From: Pararhodobacter oceanensis
GTDB lineage: Bacteria > Pseudomonadota > Alphaproteobacteria > Rhodobacterales > Rhodobacteraceae
Assembly: GCF_003076755.1 (NCBI RefSeq)
Contig: NZ_QDKM01000002.1
Location: 558,001 to 622,000, forward strand
Reading direction: 5' to 3'
Length of the DNA: 64,000 nt
Part shown: positions 28,441 to 37,637 of the stretch, piece after piece
How the letters are laid out: each line of letters begins with the position of its first letter
Position numbering within the stretch: position 1 is the stretch's first letter
The notes under the pieces: model-generated
The model's input: only the letters and a program-made list of their open reading frames with translations
Database searches by the model: none
What the model was told of the DNA's origin: nothing
Program-made: the position numbers and the translations under genes

Positions 28441-29649
28441 TCAGAGGCCCAAACGCCTGTTGCGCCGCATCACCACCTGCATCGAGATGAACGATCCGAG
28501 CAGCGACAACCCCATGATCACCAACAGCGGCCAAGACCCGGTCTCGGGCGTTAGCACCGCGCCTGCCAGTGCCGAAAGCGCCGCGCCACCGCCGATCATG
28601 AACGCACCGCCCAGCCCCGAGGCGGTGCCCGCCAGATGCGGACGCACCGAGAGCATACCGGCGTTGGAATTGGGCAGCAGCATGCCGTTGCCGACGCCCA
28701 GCAGCACGAAGGGCAGAAAGAAGCCGGCCGCACCAAGATCCAGATACCAGGCGATGGTCTGCAGCGAGATCCCGACCGCCATGACCAGATTGCCCATATT
28801 GATCATGCGGATGGTGCCGACACGTGTTGAAAACCGGCCGGAAAAGAAGTTCCCCAGCCCGTAGCCCGCGCCGGTGACGCCAAAAAACATGCCTAATTTG
28901 CTGGGCGAGAGGCCGTAAATCTCGGTGCCGATAAAAGGCGCGCCGCCGAGATAGGCGAAGAACGTGCCCGAGGCGCAGGCGGTGGTCATCACATAGCCCC
29001 AAAACCGCGGCGAGGTCAGCAATTCGGGGTAGTCGCGGATCTGGTCGCGCATGCTGGTCGGGCGGTTCACCGTGGTTTCGCCCAAATCGGCCCAAGTCAG
29101 CGCCATCACCGCGACACCCAGAACCATCAGCAAGAGAAAGGTCGCTTTCCAGCCGAAAACCTCGTCCAAGATGCCGCCTAAAACCGGCCCCAGCATCGGC
29201 ACAATCGAGGTGCCCAGCGTGACATAGCCGATCATCGAGGCGGCATGGGCCTCTTCGACCATATCGCGGATGATGGCGCGGCTCAGTGCCAGCGCGGTGA
29301 GGATCGCCGCCTGTAACATGCGGAAAATAAGGAATATTTCCGCTGTTGGCGCGATCAAGGTTCCGGCGCTGGCGATGATGAAAATCCCGATCGAGATTAG
29401 CAAGATATTGCGCCTGCCATAGCGGTCCGAGATCGGGCCGATGACCAATTGCAACCCCGCGCTGAACGCCAGATAGAGCGAAATCGACAATTGGATGAGC
29501 CGGTAATCCGCGTCGAAATACAGCGCCATATTCGGCAATGAGGGCAGAAATACATTCATCGACATCGCCGCCACCCCTGAAATCAGGATCAGCGTGATAA
29601 TATGCGGCGGGGTGGATCGGTCGAGAAACCGCGTGGCGAGCTTTTTCAT
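28441..29649 (-). CDS. Bcr/CflA-type MFS drug/metabolite exporter
   Basis: 402 residues with about 12 membrane helices. Family hallmarks are MNVFLPSLPNMALYFD after helix 1, the motif-A region GPISDRYGRRNILL between helices 2 and 3, and RAIIRDMVEEAHAASMIGY. Likely a proton-driven exporter of drugs or small metabolites in the inner membrane. Same strand as, and 63 bases upstream of, pccR, so it could be co-transcribed with it. Divergent from pccB. A link to propionate stress is only an inference. Confidence 0.83.
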   Translation of the reverse strand: MKKLATRFLDRSTPPHIITLILISGVAAMSMNVFLPSLPNMALYFDADYRLIQLSISLYLAFSAGLQLVIGPISDRYGRRNILLISIGIFIIASAGTLIAPTAEIFLIFRMLQAAILTALALSRAIIRDMVEEAHAASMIGYVTLGTSIVPMLGPVLGGILDEVFGWKATFLLLMVLGVAVMALTWADLGETTVNRPTSMRDQIRDYPELLTSPRFWGYVMTTACASGTFFAYLGGAPFIGTEIYGLSPSKLGMFFGVTGAGYGLGNFFSGRFSTRVGTIRMINMGNLVMAVGISLQTIAWYLDLGAAGFFLPFVLLGVGNGMLLPNSNAGMLSVRPHLAGTASGLGGAFMIGGGAALSALAGAVLTPETGSWPLLVIMGLSLLGSFISMQVVMRRNRRLGL

Positions 29650-29747
29650 TTCACAAGTGTATTGAGCGCCGCGCTGGCTGTCCAGTTGCGCCGAGCGGTA
29701 TTGCGGCCATTATAGCGGTTAACGGGCAGGTGTCGTGGCGCCGCGAG

Positions 29748-29795
29748 TTTGCAAATTTGCAATTTGCTGGGCGGTGTGGGTCTATGGTTTGCAAA
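29748..29795. promoter_or_regulatory. PccR-like box cluster upstream of pccB
   Basis: Tandem TTTGCAAA-TTTGCAAT (29748-29763) followed by a partial TTTGC (29763-29767), then another TTTGCAAA at 29788-29795, 72 bases before the pccB ATG. This fits PccR control of propionyl-CoA carboxylase, though the half-site spacing is not the reported four bases. Confidence 0.7.
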
Positions 29796-29866
29796 TCTGC
29801 TCAATTTTCCTTTTCCTTTCGGGTCCGAGCCCGTAGATTGCGGAGAAATCCGAGGAGGGCCCGAGA

Positions 29867-31396
29867 ATGGACATTCTGCAAGAGTTGGAAGATCGACGCG
29901 AGATTGCGCGACTGGGCGGTGGCCAGCGCCGTATCGACTCCCAGCACGCCAAAGGCAAGCTGACCGCGCGCGAACGCATCGATCTGCTGCTTGATGAAGG
30001 GTCTTTTGAAGAATTCGACATGTTTGTCGCCCATCGCTGCACCGATTTCGGGATGGAAGACGACCGGCCCTCGGGCGACGGTGTGGTCACCGGCTGGGGC
30101 ACTATCAATGGCCGGATGGTCTATGTGTTCAGTCAGGATTTCACCGTCTTCGGCGGCTCACTCTCCGAGACCCACGCGCAAAAGATTTGCAAAATCATGG
30201 ACATGGCGATCCAGAATGGTGCGCCGGTGATCGGGCTGAACGACTCGGGCGGAGCGCGCATCCAAGAGGGTGTCGCCAGTCTGGCGGGCTATGCCGAGGT
30301 GTTTCAGCGCAACATTATGGCCTCGGGCGTGGTGCCGCAGATCAGCGTGATCATGGGGCCCTGCGCGGGCGGCGCGGTCTATTCTCCGGCGATGACCGAC
30401 TTTATTTTTATGGTGCGCGACTCCTCCTATATGTTCGTGACCGGCCCCGATGTGGTGAAAACCGTCACCAATGAGATCGTCACGGCCGAGGAATTGGGCG
30501 GCGCCAGCACCCATACCAAGAAATCCTCGGTCGCGGATGGGGCGTTTGAAAATGACGTCGAAGCACTGATCGAGGTGCGCCGTCTGGTCGACCTTTTGCC
30601 ACTCAATAACCGCGAGAAGGCGCCGACGCGTCCGTTCTTTGACCATTCCGACCGCGTCGAGCCCAGCCTCGACACCTTGATCCCTGACAATGTGAACACG
30701 CCTTATGACATCAAGGAATTGATCCGTAAGGTCGCCGATGAGGGGGATTTCTACGAAATTCAGGAAGATTTCGCCAAGAATATCGTTATTGGTTTCATCC
30801 GGCTTGAAGGGCAAAGCATCGGTGTGGTTGCCAACCAGCCGATGGTGCTGGCCGGGTGCCTTGATATCGACGCCAGCCGCAAGGCCGCGCGCTTCGTGCG
30901 GTTCTGCGATGCCTTCGAGATCCCGATCCTGACGCTGGTCGATGTTCCGGGCTTCCTGCCGGGCACCGGGCAGGAATACGGCGGGGTGATCAAACACGGC
31001 GCGAAGCTGTTGTTTGCCTACGGTGAGGCGACGGTGCCGAAGGTGACTTTGATCACCCGCAAAGCCTATGGCGGCGCCTATGACGTGATGTCGTCAAAGC
31101 ATCTGCGTGGCGATTTTAACTATGCTTGGCCGACCGCGCAGATCGCGGTGATGGGGGCCAAGGGCGCGGTTGAAATCCTCTATCGCAGCGAATTGGGCGA
31201 CGCTGAAAAGATCGCCGCGCGGACCAAGGACTATGAGGATCGCTTTGCGAATCCCTTCGTTGCCGCCGAGAAAGGCTTTATCGACGAGGTGATCATGCCG
31301 CGCTCGACACGCCAGCGGCTGTGCCGTGCTTTCGCCAGCCTGCGCAACAAGAAACTGACCAATCCGTGGAAGAAACACGACAACATCCCGCTGTGA
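29867..31396 (+). CDS. pccB: Propionyl-CoA carboxylase, carboxyltransferase (beta) subunit
   Basis: 509 residues, the usual length. N-terminal half has [40 protein letters not shown] and [20 protein letters not shown]; the C-terminal half has [20 protein letters not shown] and [20 protein letters not shown], the acyl-CoA- and biotin-binding oxyanion loops. Transfers CO2 from biotin to propionyl-CoA giving (S)-methylmalonyl-CoA. ATG 29867 with GAGGAGG upstream, downstream of PccR-like boxes. pccA follows after two small genes, a common spread in this order. Confidence 0.95.
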   Translation: MDILQELEDRREIARLGGGQRRIDSQHAKGKLTARERIDLLLDEGSFEEFDMFVAHRCTDFGMEDDRPSGDGVVTGWGTINGRMVYVFSQDFTVFGGSLSETHAQKICKIMDMAIQNGAPVIGLNDSGGARIQEGVASLAGYAEVFQRNIMASGVVPQISVIMGPCAGGAVYSPAMTDFIFMVRDSSYMFVTGPDVVKTVTNEIVTAEELGGASTHTKKSSVADGAFENDVEALIEVRRLVDLLPLNNREKAPTRPFFDHSDRVEPSLDTLIPDNVNTPYDIKELIRKVADEGDFYEIQEDFAKNIVIGFIRLEGQSIGVVANQPMVLAGCLDIDASRKAARFVRFCDAFEIPILTLVDVPGFLPGTGQEYGGVIKHGAKLLFAYGEATVPKVTLITRKAYGGAYDVMSSKHLRGDFNYAWPTAQIAVMGAKGAVEILYRSELGDAEKIAARTKDYEDRFANPFVAAEKGFIDEVIMPRSTRQRLCRAFASLRNKKLTNPWKKHDNIPL

Positions 31397-31662
31397 CCGG
31401 ACGGGGTTATCCACAAGCAACTGAGGGTTGGCAGCACCAATCCGCTAAATGTTGATTTTTTGAACCTCGCCTTTGCGCCCATTGGTGCGTCACGGCAACA
31501 GAACGGCTTGCAAGTCCCCATGTTTGAACAGAAAAACTGGCATCAGCATCCTTATTCGGATATGGTCGCTTTCGGCGTATACAGTAAAGTATGCGTGAAA
31601 ATGAGCATCCGGAGCTTTGGGACAGCCCAGCGACCGGGGCGTGCAGAGAGCAGGAGACTAGC

Positions 31663-31812
31663 ATGTCCAAGATCACCATCGCAGCCCTCACGGCTGTTTT
31701 CGGCCTGTCGGTTCTGGCCGGCTGTAACCAGAGCCGTCAAGAAGAATTCGTCATGGTCGAGCCCGCGCCGCAGCCGATTTACGTCGAGCCGGTGTCGAGC
31801 AAATACAACTGA
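31663..31812 (+). CDS. Small lipoprotein
   Basis: 49 residues: signal peptide MSKITIAALTAVFGLSVLAG with a lipobox LAGC (Cys21), then a short hydrophilic tail rich in Glu, Pro and Val ending VEPVSSKYN. AGGAGA lies upstream of ATG 31663. Too short for an enzyme; resembles entericidin-sized envelope lipoproteins in form only. Lies in the pccB-pccA gap, 102 bases before the next small gene. The 266-base stretch before it (31397-31662) carries only a distant inverted repeat (GCACCAAT 31434, ATTGGTGC 31491). Confidence 0.7.
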   Translation: MSKITIAALTAVFGLSVLAGCNQSRQEEFVMVEPAPQPIYVEPVSSKYN

Positions 31813-31914
31813 TCCAGCGCCATTTGGCGTAGCGCGGCGGGCGGGGCTGTCACTGGCCTCGCCCGTTCGCATGTCTGCGATCATCTATCCGCAACTTCAA
31901 CATGGAGGCGCGGC

Positions 31915-32301
31915 ATGATTAAGCATCGCGGCTTTCCCGGGCGTCTGCCCAGTTCCGATTACCAATTTACCATCCGCCGCGCGAATAAGGCTGGCGCCAC
32001 GCCGTTGATTTCGCGCAAGCGTTATGCCGACCGCCGCCCCGCTGACAAACGCGCCGACGCCGGTTTCATGGCCGCGCTTTGGGAGTATTTCGGCGAAGAA
32101 CCATTCGAGCGCGGCAATCTGGATGCCGGTCGCCTGTCATGGCTGTTCGAGCGCGAGGTGATCGCCGCCGAGAGCCCCTTTGATCCCAAAAGCTACGAGG
32201 CGCTGCTGCGGATCAATCTGCCAATCGCACAGGTCAGCTATCCCGAGATTTTCGCACCCGATGCCGACCCCGTGGATTGGGACGATGACGAGGGGGTATG
32301 A
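31915..32301 (+). CDS. Hypothetical protein between pccB and pccA
   Basis: 128 residues, no family I can name. Basic N-terminal half (KHRGFPGRLPSSDYQFTIRR, SRKRYADRRPADKRAD) and an acidic end (DADPVDWDDDEGV). Contains MAALWEYFGEEPFERGNLDA. No signal peptide or membrane helix, so cytoplasmic. ATG 31915 follows ATGGAGG. Codon use matches its neighbours, and its place in the propionyl-CoA carboxylase operon suggests a linked or hitch-hiking role. Function unknown. Confidence 0.7.
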   Translation: MIKHRGFPGRLPSSDYQFTIRRANKAGATPLISRKRYADRRPADKRADAGFMAALWEYFGEEPFERGNLDAGRLSWLFEREVIAAESPFDPKSYEALLRINLPIAQVSYPEIFAPDADPVDWDDDEGV

Positions 32302-32398
32302 TATTGCAATCACGACTGAATTTCCAATTTGCTCTGGCCGCTGCGCCAGCGCGTCTATCCGTTGACTGCAGCGCCCAAAGCGGGCCGGGGGAGTGACA

Positions 32399-34402
32399 AT
32401 GTTCAAAAAGATCCTGATCGCCAACCGTGGGGAAATCGCCTGTCGGGTGATTAAATCGGCGCAGAAAATGGGCATCAAGACGGTGGCGGTTTACTCGGAT
32501 GCCGACCGCAACGCGCTGCATGTCCGTATGGCGGATGAGGCGGTTCACATCGGCCCGCCGCCGGCCAACCAGTCCTATATTGTGATCGACAAAATCCTTG
32601 AGGCGGTGCGCCAGACCGGCGCCGAAGCGGTCCATCCCGGCTATGGATTTCTCAGCGAAAACATGAGGTTCGCCGAGGCATTGGAGGCCGAGGGCGTCGC
32701 CTTCATCGGCCCGCCGAGCTCGGCAATCGAGTCGATGGGCGACAAGATCACCTCAAAGAAGATCGCGCAGGAAGCAGGCGTCAGCACCGTGCCCGGCTAT
32801 ATGGGGTTGATCGAAGACGCCGAAGAGGCGGTGAAGATCAGCAACCAAGTCGGCTATCCGGTGATGATCAAGGCTTCGGCGGGCGGCGGCGGCAAGGGCA
32901 TGCGCATTGCGTGGAATGATGCCGAGGCGCGCGAAGGCTTTCAATCGTCCAAGAATGAGGCCGCCAACAGCTTTGGTGACGACCGGATTTTCATCGAGAA
33001 ATTTGTCACCCAGCCGCGCCATATCGAGATTCAGGTGCTCGCCGACAAGCACGGCAATTGCGTCTATCTGCATGAGCGCGAATGCTCGATCCAGCGCCGC
33101 AACCAGAAGGTCATCGAAGAGGCGCCTTCGCCCTTCCTTGACGAAGCGACCCGCAAGGCGATGGGCGAACAGGCCGTGGCGCTGTCGAAAGCCGTCGGCT
33201 ACACCAGCGCCGGCACGGTGGAATTCATCGTCGACGGGCAGCGCAATTTCTACTTCCTCGAGATGAACACCCGTCTGCAGGTGGAACATCCGGTCACCGA
33301 ATTGATCACCGGCATTGATCTGGTTGAGCAGATGATCCGCGTGGCCAATGGCGAGGCGCTGCCGTTCCAGCAAGACGATATTAAGATTAACGGCTGGGCG
33401 ATGGAAAGCCGGCTCTATGCCGAGGATCCTTACCGTAACTTCCTGCCCTCGATCGGCCGTCTGACCCGCTACCGTCCGCCCATTGAGGGGGCGACCGCCG
33501 AGGGTGGTATCGTGCGCAATGACACCGGCGTCTATGAGGGCGGCGAGATCAGCATGTATTACGATCCGATGATTGCCAAACTCTGCACTTGGGCGCCGAC
33601 CCGCTCCGAGTCGATTGAGGAGATGCGCATCGCGCTCGACACCTTCGAGGTGGAAGGGATCGGCCACAATCTGCCGTTCTGTGCGGCGGTGATGGACCAT
33701 CCGAAATTCGTCTCAGGCGAGATTACCACCGCCTTCATTGAAGAGGAATTCCCCGAAGGATTTGAAGGCGTTACCCTGCCTGATCCGATGATCTCGCGGG
33801 TGGTTGCGGCGGTGGCGGCGATGAACCGTGTGGCGGAAATCCGGCGCACCCGTGTGTCGGGGCGCATGGACAATCACGAGCGCAAGGTCGGCGATGATTG
33901 GGTAGTGATCCTGCAGGGCGCAGAAGTGCCGGTGACGGTGCGCGCCGACCGTGGCGGGGCGCATGTGGATTTTGCGGATGGCACCTCGATGCGCGTCGAA
34001 TCCGATTGGGTTCCGGGGCAGACTTTGGCGCATTTGCTGGTCGATGACGCGGCCTTAGTGCTCAAGGTCGGGCGCGCGGTGGGCGGCTACCGTATTCGTC
34101 TGCGCGGCGCCGATATTAAGGTTAAAGTCTACAGTCCGCGGCAAGCCGAACTCGCGCGCCTGATGCCCGAGAAACTGCCGCCGGACACCTCGAAATTCCT
34201 GCTTTGCCCGATGCCCGGGTTGATTGTCAGCCTTGCGGTGAATGTGGGCGACGAGGTCTTCGAAGGGCAGGCGCTCTGCACGGTTGAAGCGATGAAGATG
34301 GAAAACATCCTGCGCGCCGAACGCAAGGGCGTGGTCAAAGCGATCAACGCCGAGGTGGGCGGCTCGATGGCGGTTGATGATGTGATCATGGAGTTTGAAT
34401 AA
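32399..34402 (+). CDS. pccA: Propionyl-CoA carboxylase, biotin-carboxylase (alpha) subunit
   Basis: 667 residues. Biotin carboxylase domain at 1-450 (FKKILIANRGEIACRVIKSA, ATP-grasp loop KASAGGGGKGMRIAWND, HERECSIQRRNQKVIEEAPS, FLEMNTRLQVEHPVTE), then the BT linker domain and a C-terminal biotinyl domain with the modified lysine in VEAMKMENIL. Carboxylates biotin with ATP and bicarbonate, partner of PccB. ATG 32399 with GGGGGAG upstream; a GTG two codons earlier is possible. Followed by repeat B. Confidence 0.96.
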   Translation: MFKKILIANRGEIACRVIKSAQKMGIKTVAVYSDADRNALHVRMADEAVHIGPPPANQSYIVIDKILEAVRQTGAEAVHPGYGFLSENMRFAEALEAEGVAFIGPPSSAIESMGDKITSKKIAQEAGVSTVPGYMGLIEDAEEAVKISNQVGYPVMIKASAGGGGKGMRIAWNDAEAREGFQSSKNEAANSFGDDRIFIEKFVTQPRHIEIQVLADKHGNCVYLHERECSIQRRNQKVIEEAPSPFLDEATRKAMGEQAVALSKAVGYTSAGTVEFIVDGQRNFYFLEMNTRLQVEHPVTELITGIDLVEQMIRVANGEALPFQQDDIKINGWAMESRLYAEDPYRNFLPSIGRLTRYRPPIEGATAEGGIVRNDTGVYEGGEISMYYDPMIAKLCTWAPTRSESIEEMRIALDTFEVEGIGHNLPFCAAVMDHPKFVSGEITTAFIEEEFPEGFEGVTLPDPMISRVVAAVAAMNRVAEIRRTRVSGRMDNHERKVGDDWVVILQGAEVPVTVRADRGGAHVDFADGTSMRVESDWVPGQTLAHLLVDDAALVLKVGRAVGGYRIRLRGADIKVKVYSPRQAELARLMPEKLPPDTSKFLLCPMPGLIVSLAVNVGDEVFEGQALCTVEAMKMENILRAERKGVVKAINAEVGGSMAVDDVIMEFE

Positions 34403-34420
34403 ATGCGCCGCGCCGCTGCT

Positions 34421-34482
34421 TCATCTTGCCCGAAATACTCGCGGGGGAGGGCGGCGCAGCCGACCGGGGGCGGCAGCCCCCA
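34421..34482 (-). repeat. Intergenic repeat B copy 2 (reverse orientation)
   Basis: Read on the minus strand: hairpin GGGGGC-TGCC-GCCCCC, then GCTGCGCC, then CCCCCGCGAGTATTTCGGG and CAAGATGA. This is the diverged form of the module also seen at 15707, 37469 and 47654. Lies between convergent pccA and the DUF4174 gene and may stop transcription from both sides. Confidence 0.6.
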
Positions 34483-34497
34483 CTTTGGACGCGGCGG

Positions 34498-35022
34498 TTA
34501 CCGTCCCGCAGGGCGGCGTTCGAGCATCTCTTGCTGTCTGAGCGGGAAGTGGTCGATGGCCGAGCTGATCTCGCGCACCGAACGCGGGGCCGGACGGCGT
34601 TGTTTGATCTGCCCGTCTTTCTCGATGATCGCCAGCATGAACCCGCGCGGCCGCAGCCTTTGGCGCAGCAATGAGCCGGAATTGCGGTCGCCGTCGAAAA
34701 TCACCACGACATCGCGCTCCAATAGATCCGCGGCGCGGGCGCGGATATCCTCCATCTGCCGGATAAACGCCGGATCACGCGGCGAATTGGCTAGCACCGC
34801 GACAATCCTGCGGTCCCAGAGGAAGTCCTCGGGATCAACCTCGCTGGCATCGACAATTAGCAGCGTCTCGAGTTCCGCCACAGTCTCAGCCGCAACCGGC
34901 GCGTCGCCAGTCTCGGTGAGCGCCTCGGGGATGACGTCAGCGACCGGCGCATCGGTGGATTGCGCGGCAACAGGGGCGGAGGCAATGGCGATCAACACCA
35001 GACCCAATAGGCTTAACTTCAT
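34498..35022 (-). CDS. DUF4174-type secreted protein
   Basis: 174 residues. Signal peptide MKLSLLGLVLIAIASAPVAA, an Ala/Thr/Glu-rich linker to about residue 55, then the DUF4174 core with DFLWDRRIVAVLANSPRDPA, RDVVVIFDGDR and RGFMLAIIEKDGQIKQRRPA. ATG 35022 has GAAGGAGA 9 bases upstream. The same frame stays open for about 2.5 kb upstream, antisense to the mutase gene, but that part is not coding. Extracytoplasmic; no known activity. Divergent from mcm. Confidence 0.78.
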   Translation of the reverse strand: MKLSLLGLVLIAIASAPVAAQSTDAPVADVIPEALTETGDAPVAAETVAELETLLIVDASEVDPEDFLWDRRIVAVLANSPRDPAFIRQMEDIRARAADLLERDVVVIFDGDRNSGSLLRQRLRPRGFMLAIIEKDGQIKQRRPAPRSVREISSAIDHFPLRQQEMLERRPAGR

Positions 35023-35151
35023 CGGCGACGGTTCTCCTTCTGTTAAGGATATAGGCAGCCGCGCCGGGAAAACACCAGTGCTGGACATGAATTCATCGCG
35101 ATCCGCAGCGATTGCCGCGTGAGAAAGCCCAAAGAAAGCAAGGACCTCGTC

Positions 35152-37293
35152 ATGACCGACAATTCCGACAAACTCACCGAATGGCAGGCTTTGGCCGAGA
35201 AAGAGTTGCGCGGGCGCAGCCTCGATGATCTGACGTGGCACACGCTTGAGGGCATTCCGGTCAAACCGCTCTATACCGAGGCCGACACCGAGGGGCTGGA
35301 GCATCTGGGCACGGTGCCCGGTCTGGCGCCCTTCACCCGTGGCCCGCGCGCGACGATGTATGCCGGCCGCCCTTGGACGATCCGCCAGTATGCCGGTTTC
35401 TCCACCGCCGAGGAATCGAATGCGTTTTACCGCAAGGCGCTGGCGGCGGGGCAGCAGGGGGTCTCGGTGGCCTTCGATCTGGCCACTCACCGTGGTTATG
35501 ACAGCGACCACCCGCGCGTCGAGGGTGATGTCGGCAAGGCCGGTGTCGCGATTGACAGCGTTGAAGACATGAAGATCCTCTTTGACGGCATCCCGCTGGA
35601 AAAGGTCAGCGTGTCGATGACGATGAATGGCGCGGTGATCCCGATCTTGGCGAATTTCATCGTTGCCGGTGAGGAGCAGGGTGTCGAGCGTGCGGCGCTT
35701 TCGGGCACCATCCAGAACGACATTCTCAAGGAGTTCATGGTCCGCAACACCTATGTCTATCCGCCCGAGCCTTCGATGCGGATCATCGCGGATATCATTG
35801 AATACACCTCCAACGAGATGCCGAAATTCAACTCGATCTCGATTTCCGGCTATCACATACAGGAGGCCGGTGCGAACCTCGTGCAAGAGCTGGCCTATAC
35901 GCTGGCCGACGGGCGCGAGTATGTGCGCGCCGCCATTGCGCGCGGTATGGATGTTGATAAATTCGCCGGCCGATTGAGCTTTTTCTTCGCCATCGGGATG
36001 AATTTCTTCATGGAGGCGTCGAAACTGCGCGCCGCGCGGCTGTTGTGGCACCGGATCATGTCGGAGTTCGAGCCGAAGAAACCCGGCTCGCTGATGCTGC
36101 GCACCCATTGCCAGACCTCGGGCGTCAGCCTGCAAGAGCAAGACCCCTATAACAACGTCGTGCGCACGGCCTATGAGGCGATGGCGGCGGCACTCGGCGG
36201 CACCCAATCCCTGCACACCAACGCATTGGATGAGGCGATTGCCCTGCCCACCGAATTCAGCGCGCGGATCGCCCGCAACACCCAGTTGATCCTGCAAGAA
36301 GAGACCGGCATCACCAATGTCGTCGATCCGCTGGCGGGCTCCTATTACGTCGAAAAGCTCACTGCTGATCTGGCCGAAGAGGCGTGGAAACTGATCTGCG
36401 AGGTCGAGGAGATGGGCGGGATGACCAAAGCCGTCGCCTCGGGCATGCCGAAGCTGCGCATCGAGGAAAGCGCGGCCAAACGGCAGGCGATGATCGACCG
36501 CGGCGAGGAGGTGATCGTCGGGGTCAATAAATACCGGCTGGGTGAGGAAGACCCGATCGACATTCTGGACATCGACAATGTCAAAGTGCGCGACGGTCAA
36601 ATCGCACGGCTTAAAGCGATCCGCGAGAGCCGTGATGAGCAGGCTTGCAGTGCCGCGCTCGAGGCCTTGGAGCGCTGTGCCCGCGAGGGTGGAAATCTGC
36701 TGGAGGCCGCGGTCGAAGCCGCCCGTGCCCGCGCCAGCGTTGGGGAGATCTCGTCGAGCATGGAAAAAGTATTCGGCCGCCACCGCGCGGAAGTGAAAAC
36801 CCTCGCCGGTGTCTACGGCGCTGCCTATGAGGGCGATGATGATTTCGCCGCGATTCAGGCCGATGTGAACGCTTTCGCCGAAGATGAGGGTCGCCGCCCG
36901 CGTATGCTGGTGGTGAAAATGGGGCAGGACGGCCATGACCGCGGCGCCAAGGTGATCGCCACCGCCTTTGCCGATATCGGTTTTGACGTGGACGTGGGGC
37001 CTTTGTTCCAGACCCCCGAGGAGGCGGCGCAGGACGCGATTGACAACGACGTGCATGTGATCGGGATTTCCTCGCAGGCGGCGGGGCATAAAACGCTGGC
37101 GCCGAAACTGGTGCAGGCGCTCAAGGATGCGGGCGCGGGGGATATTCTGGTGATCTGCGGCGGGGTGATCCCGCAGCAGGACTACCAGTTCCTTTATGAC
37201 AGCGGGGTGAAAGCGATCTTTGGACCGGGCACCAATATCCCCAAAGCGGCCCGCGATATCCTGAAACTGGTGCGGCAGGCGCGCGAAGGGTAG
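35152..37293 (+). CDS. Methylmalonyl-CoA mutase (single-chain type)
   Basis: 713 residues. N-terminal TIM-barrel with [59 protein letters not shown] and [19 protein letters not shown], which contact CoA and substrate. The C-terminal B12 domain has [20 protein letters not shown], the DxHxxG cobalt-ligand motif. Converts (R)-methylmalonyl-CoA to succinyl-CoA with adenosylcobalamin, the step after carboxylase. No epimerase or MeaB-like chaperone gene is in the window. ATG 35152 follows AAGGA. Often named scpA, bhbA or mcm. Confidence 0.95.
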   Translation: MTDNSDKLTEWQALAEKELRGRSLDDLTWHTLEGIPVKPLYTEADTEGLEHLGTVPGLAPFTRGPRATMYAGRPWTIRQYAGFSTAEESNAFYRKALAAGQQGVSVAFDLATHRGYDSDHPRVEGDVGKAGVAIDSVEDMKILFDGIPLEKVSVSMTMNGAVIPILANFIVAGEEQGVERAALSGTIQNDILKEFMVRNTYVYPPEPSMRIIADIIEYTSNEMPKFNSISISGYHIQEAGANLVQELAYTLADGREYVRAAIARGMDVDKFAGRLSFFFAIGMNFFMEASKLRAARLLWHRIMSEFEPKKPGSLMLRTHCQTSGVSLQEQDPYNNVVRTAYEAMAAALGGTQSLHTNALDEAIALPTEFSARIARNTQLILQEETGITNVVDPLAGSYYVEKLTADLAEEAWKLICEVEEMGGMTKAVASGMPKLRIEESAAKRQAMIDRGEEVIVGVNKYRLGEEDPIDILDIDNVKVRDGQIARLKAIRESRDEQACSAALEALERCAREGGNLLEAAVEAARARASVGEISSSMEKVFGRHRAEVKTLAGVYGAAYEGDDDFAAIQADVNAFAEDEGRRPRMLVVKMGQDGHDRGAKVIATAFADIGFDVDVGPLFQTPEEAAQDAIDNDVHVIGISSQAAGHKTLAPKLVQALKDAGAGDILVICGGVIPQQDYQFLYDSGVKAIFGPGTNIPKAARDILKLVRQAREG

Positions 37294-37311
37294 GGCTAAG
37301 AAAGTCGGGAG

Positions 37312-37432
37312 GCGCCCGACCCTGGGTGGGCGCTTGCTCCCTGTCCAGAGCGCGCTGCGCTTGAAAGCACCAGTGACGTGCGAGCCGCTCTCGACATCGC
37401 CAATGCGCCCTCCCGGGGGGAGGGTCGGGCGC
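37312..37432 (+). repeat. 121-bp element with terminal inverted repeats, copy 1
   Basis: Bounded by GCGCCCGACCCT (37312-37323) and AGGGTCGGGCGC (37421-37432), perfect 12-base inverted repeats. A second copy of exactly the same length lies at 52096-52216 in opposite orientation; both share GACCCTGGGTGG near one end, GCGCGCTGCG inside and CCTCCCGGGGGGAGGGTC at the other. Non-coding and MITE-like. It fills the first part of the 344-base gap mcm-miaB. Confidence 0.8.
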
Positions 37433-37433
37433 G

Positions 37434-37454
37434 GCACGGGCCAAAGGCCCGTGC
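37434..37454. terminator. Strong hairpin after the 121-bp element
   Basis: GCACGGGCC-AAA-GGCCCGTGC, a perfect 9-bp stem with a 3-base loop. No T-run. In the second element copy only the GGCCCGTGC arm is kept, so the hairpin may be part of a longer repeat. Confidence 0.5.
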
Positions 37455-37468
37455 CTGATAGGAAGGGC

Positions 37469-37531
37469 AAGGGGCTTTGCCCCCTCTTGGCCTGCGGCCA
37501 ATTCACCCCCAAGATATTTTTGGACAGATGA
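37469..37531 (+). repeat. Intergenic repeat B copy 3
   Basis: AAGGGGCTTTGCCCCCT hairpin, second small dyad GGCCTGCGGCC, then ATTCACCCCCAAGATATTTT and TGGACAGATGA. Same module order as the copies at 15707, 34421 and 47654. Probably ends the mutase transcript. Confidence 0.75.
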
Positions 37532-37637
37532 GCGGGCGGCGGTTCTGTGCTGCGCCTCTGCTGGCGCCGGGTTGCAGGGCGTTGTAGCGCGGCGCGGTTT
37601 GCGGTATGCGGCGCGGTGGGTAACCGAGGAGTCTGCC

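Noticed and set aside
31407-31415. TTATCCACA, a perfect DnaA box
   Set aside because: Single site after pccB with no cluster, no AT-rich unwinding region and no dnaA or dnaN nearby, so not an origin.
31460-31918. 152-residue frame over the small-lipoprotein region
   Set aside because: Overlaps the better supported lipoprotein gene in another frame and shows no domain or signal.
34498-37512. A 1004-residue open frame on the minus strand
   Set aside because: Most of it is antisense to the methylmalonyl-CoA mutase gene and arises from GC-rich codon bias. Only its last 174 residues, with their own ribosome site and signal peptide, form a believable gene.
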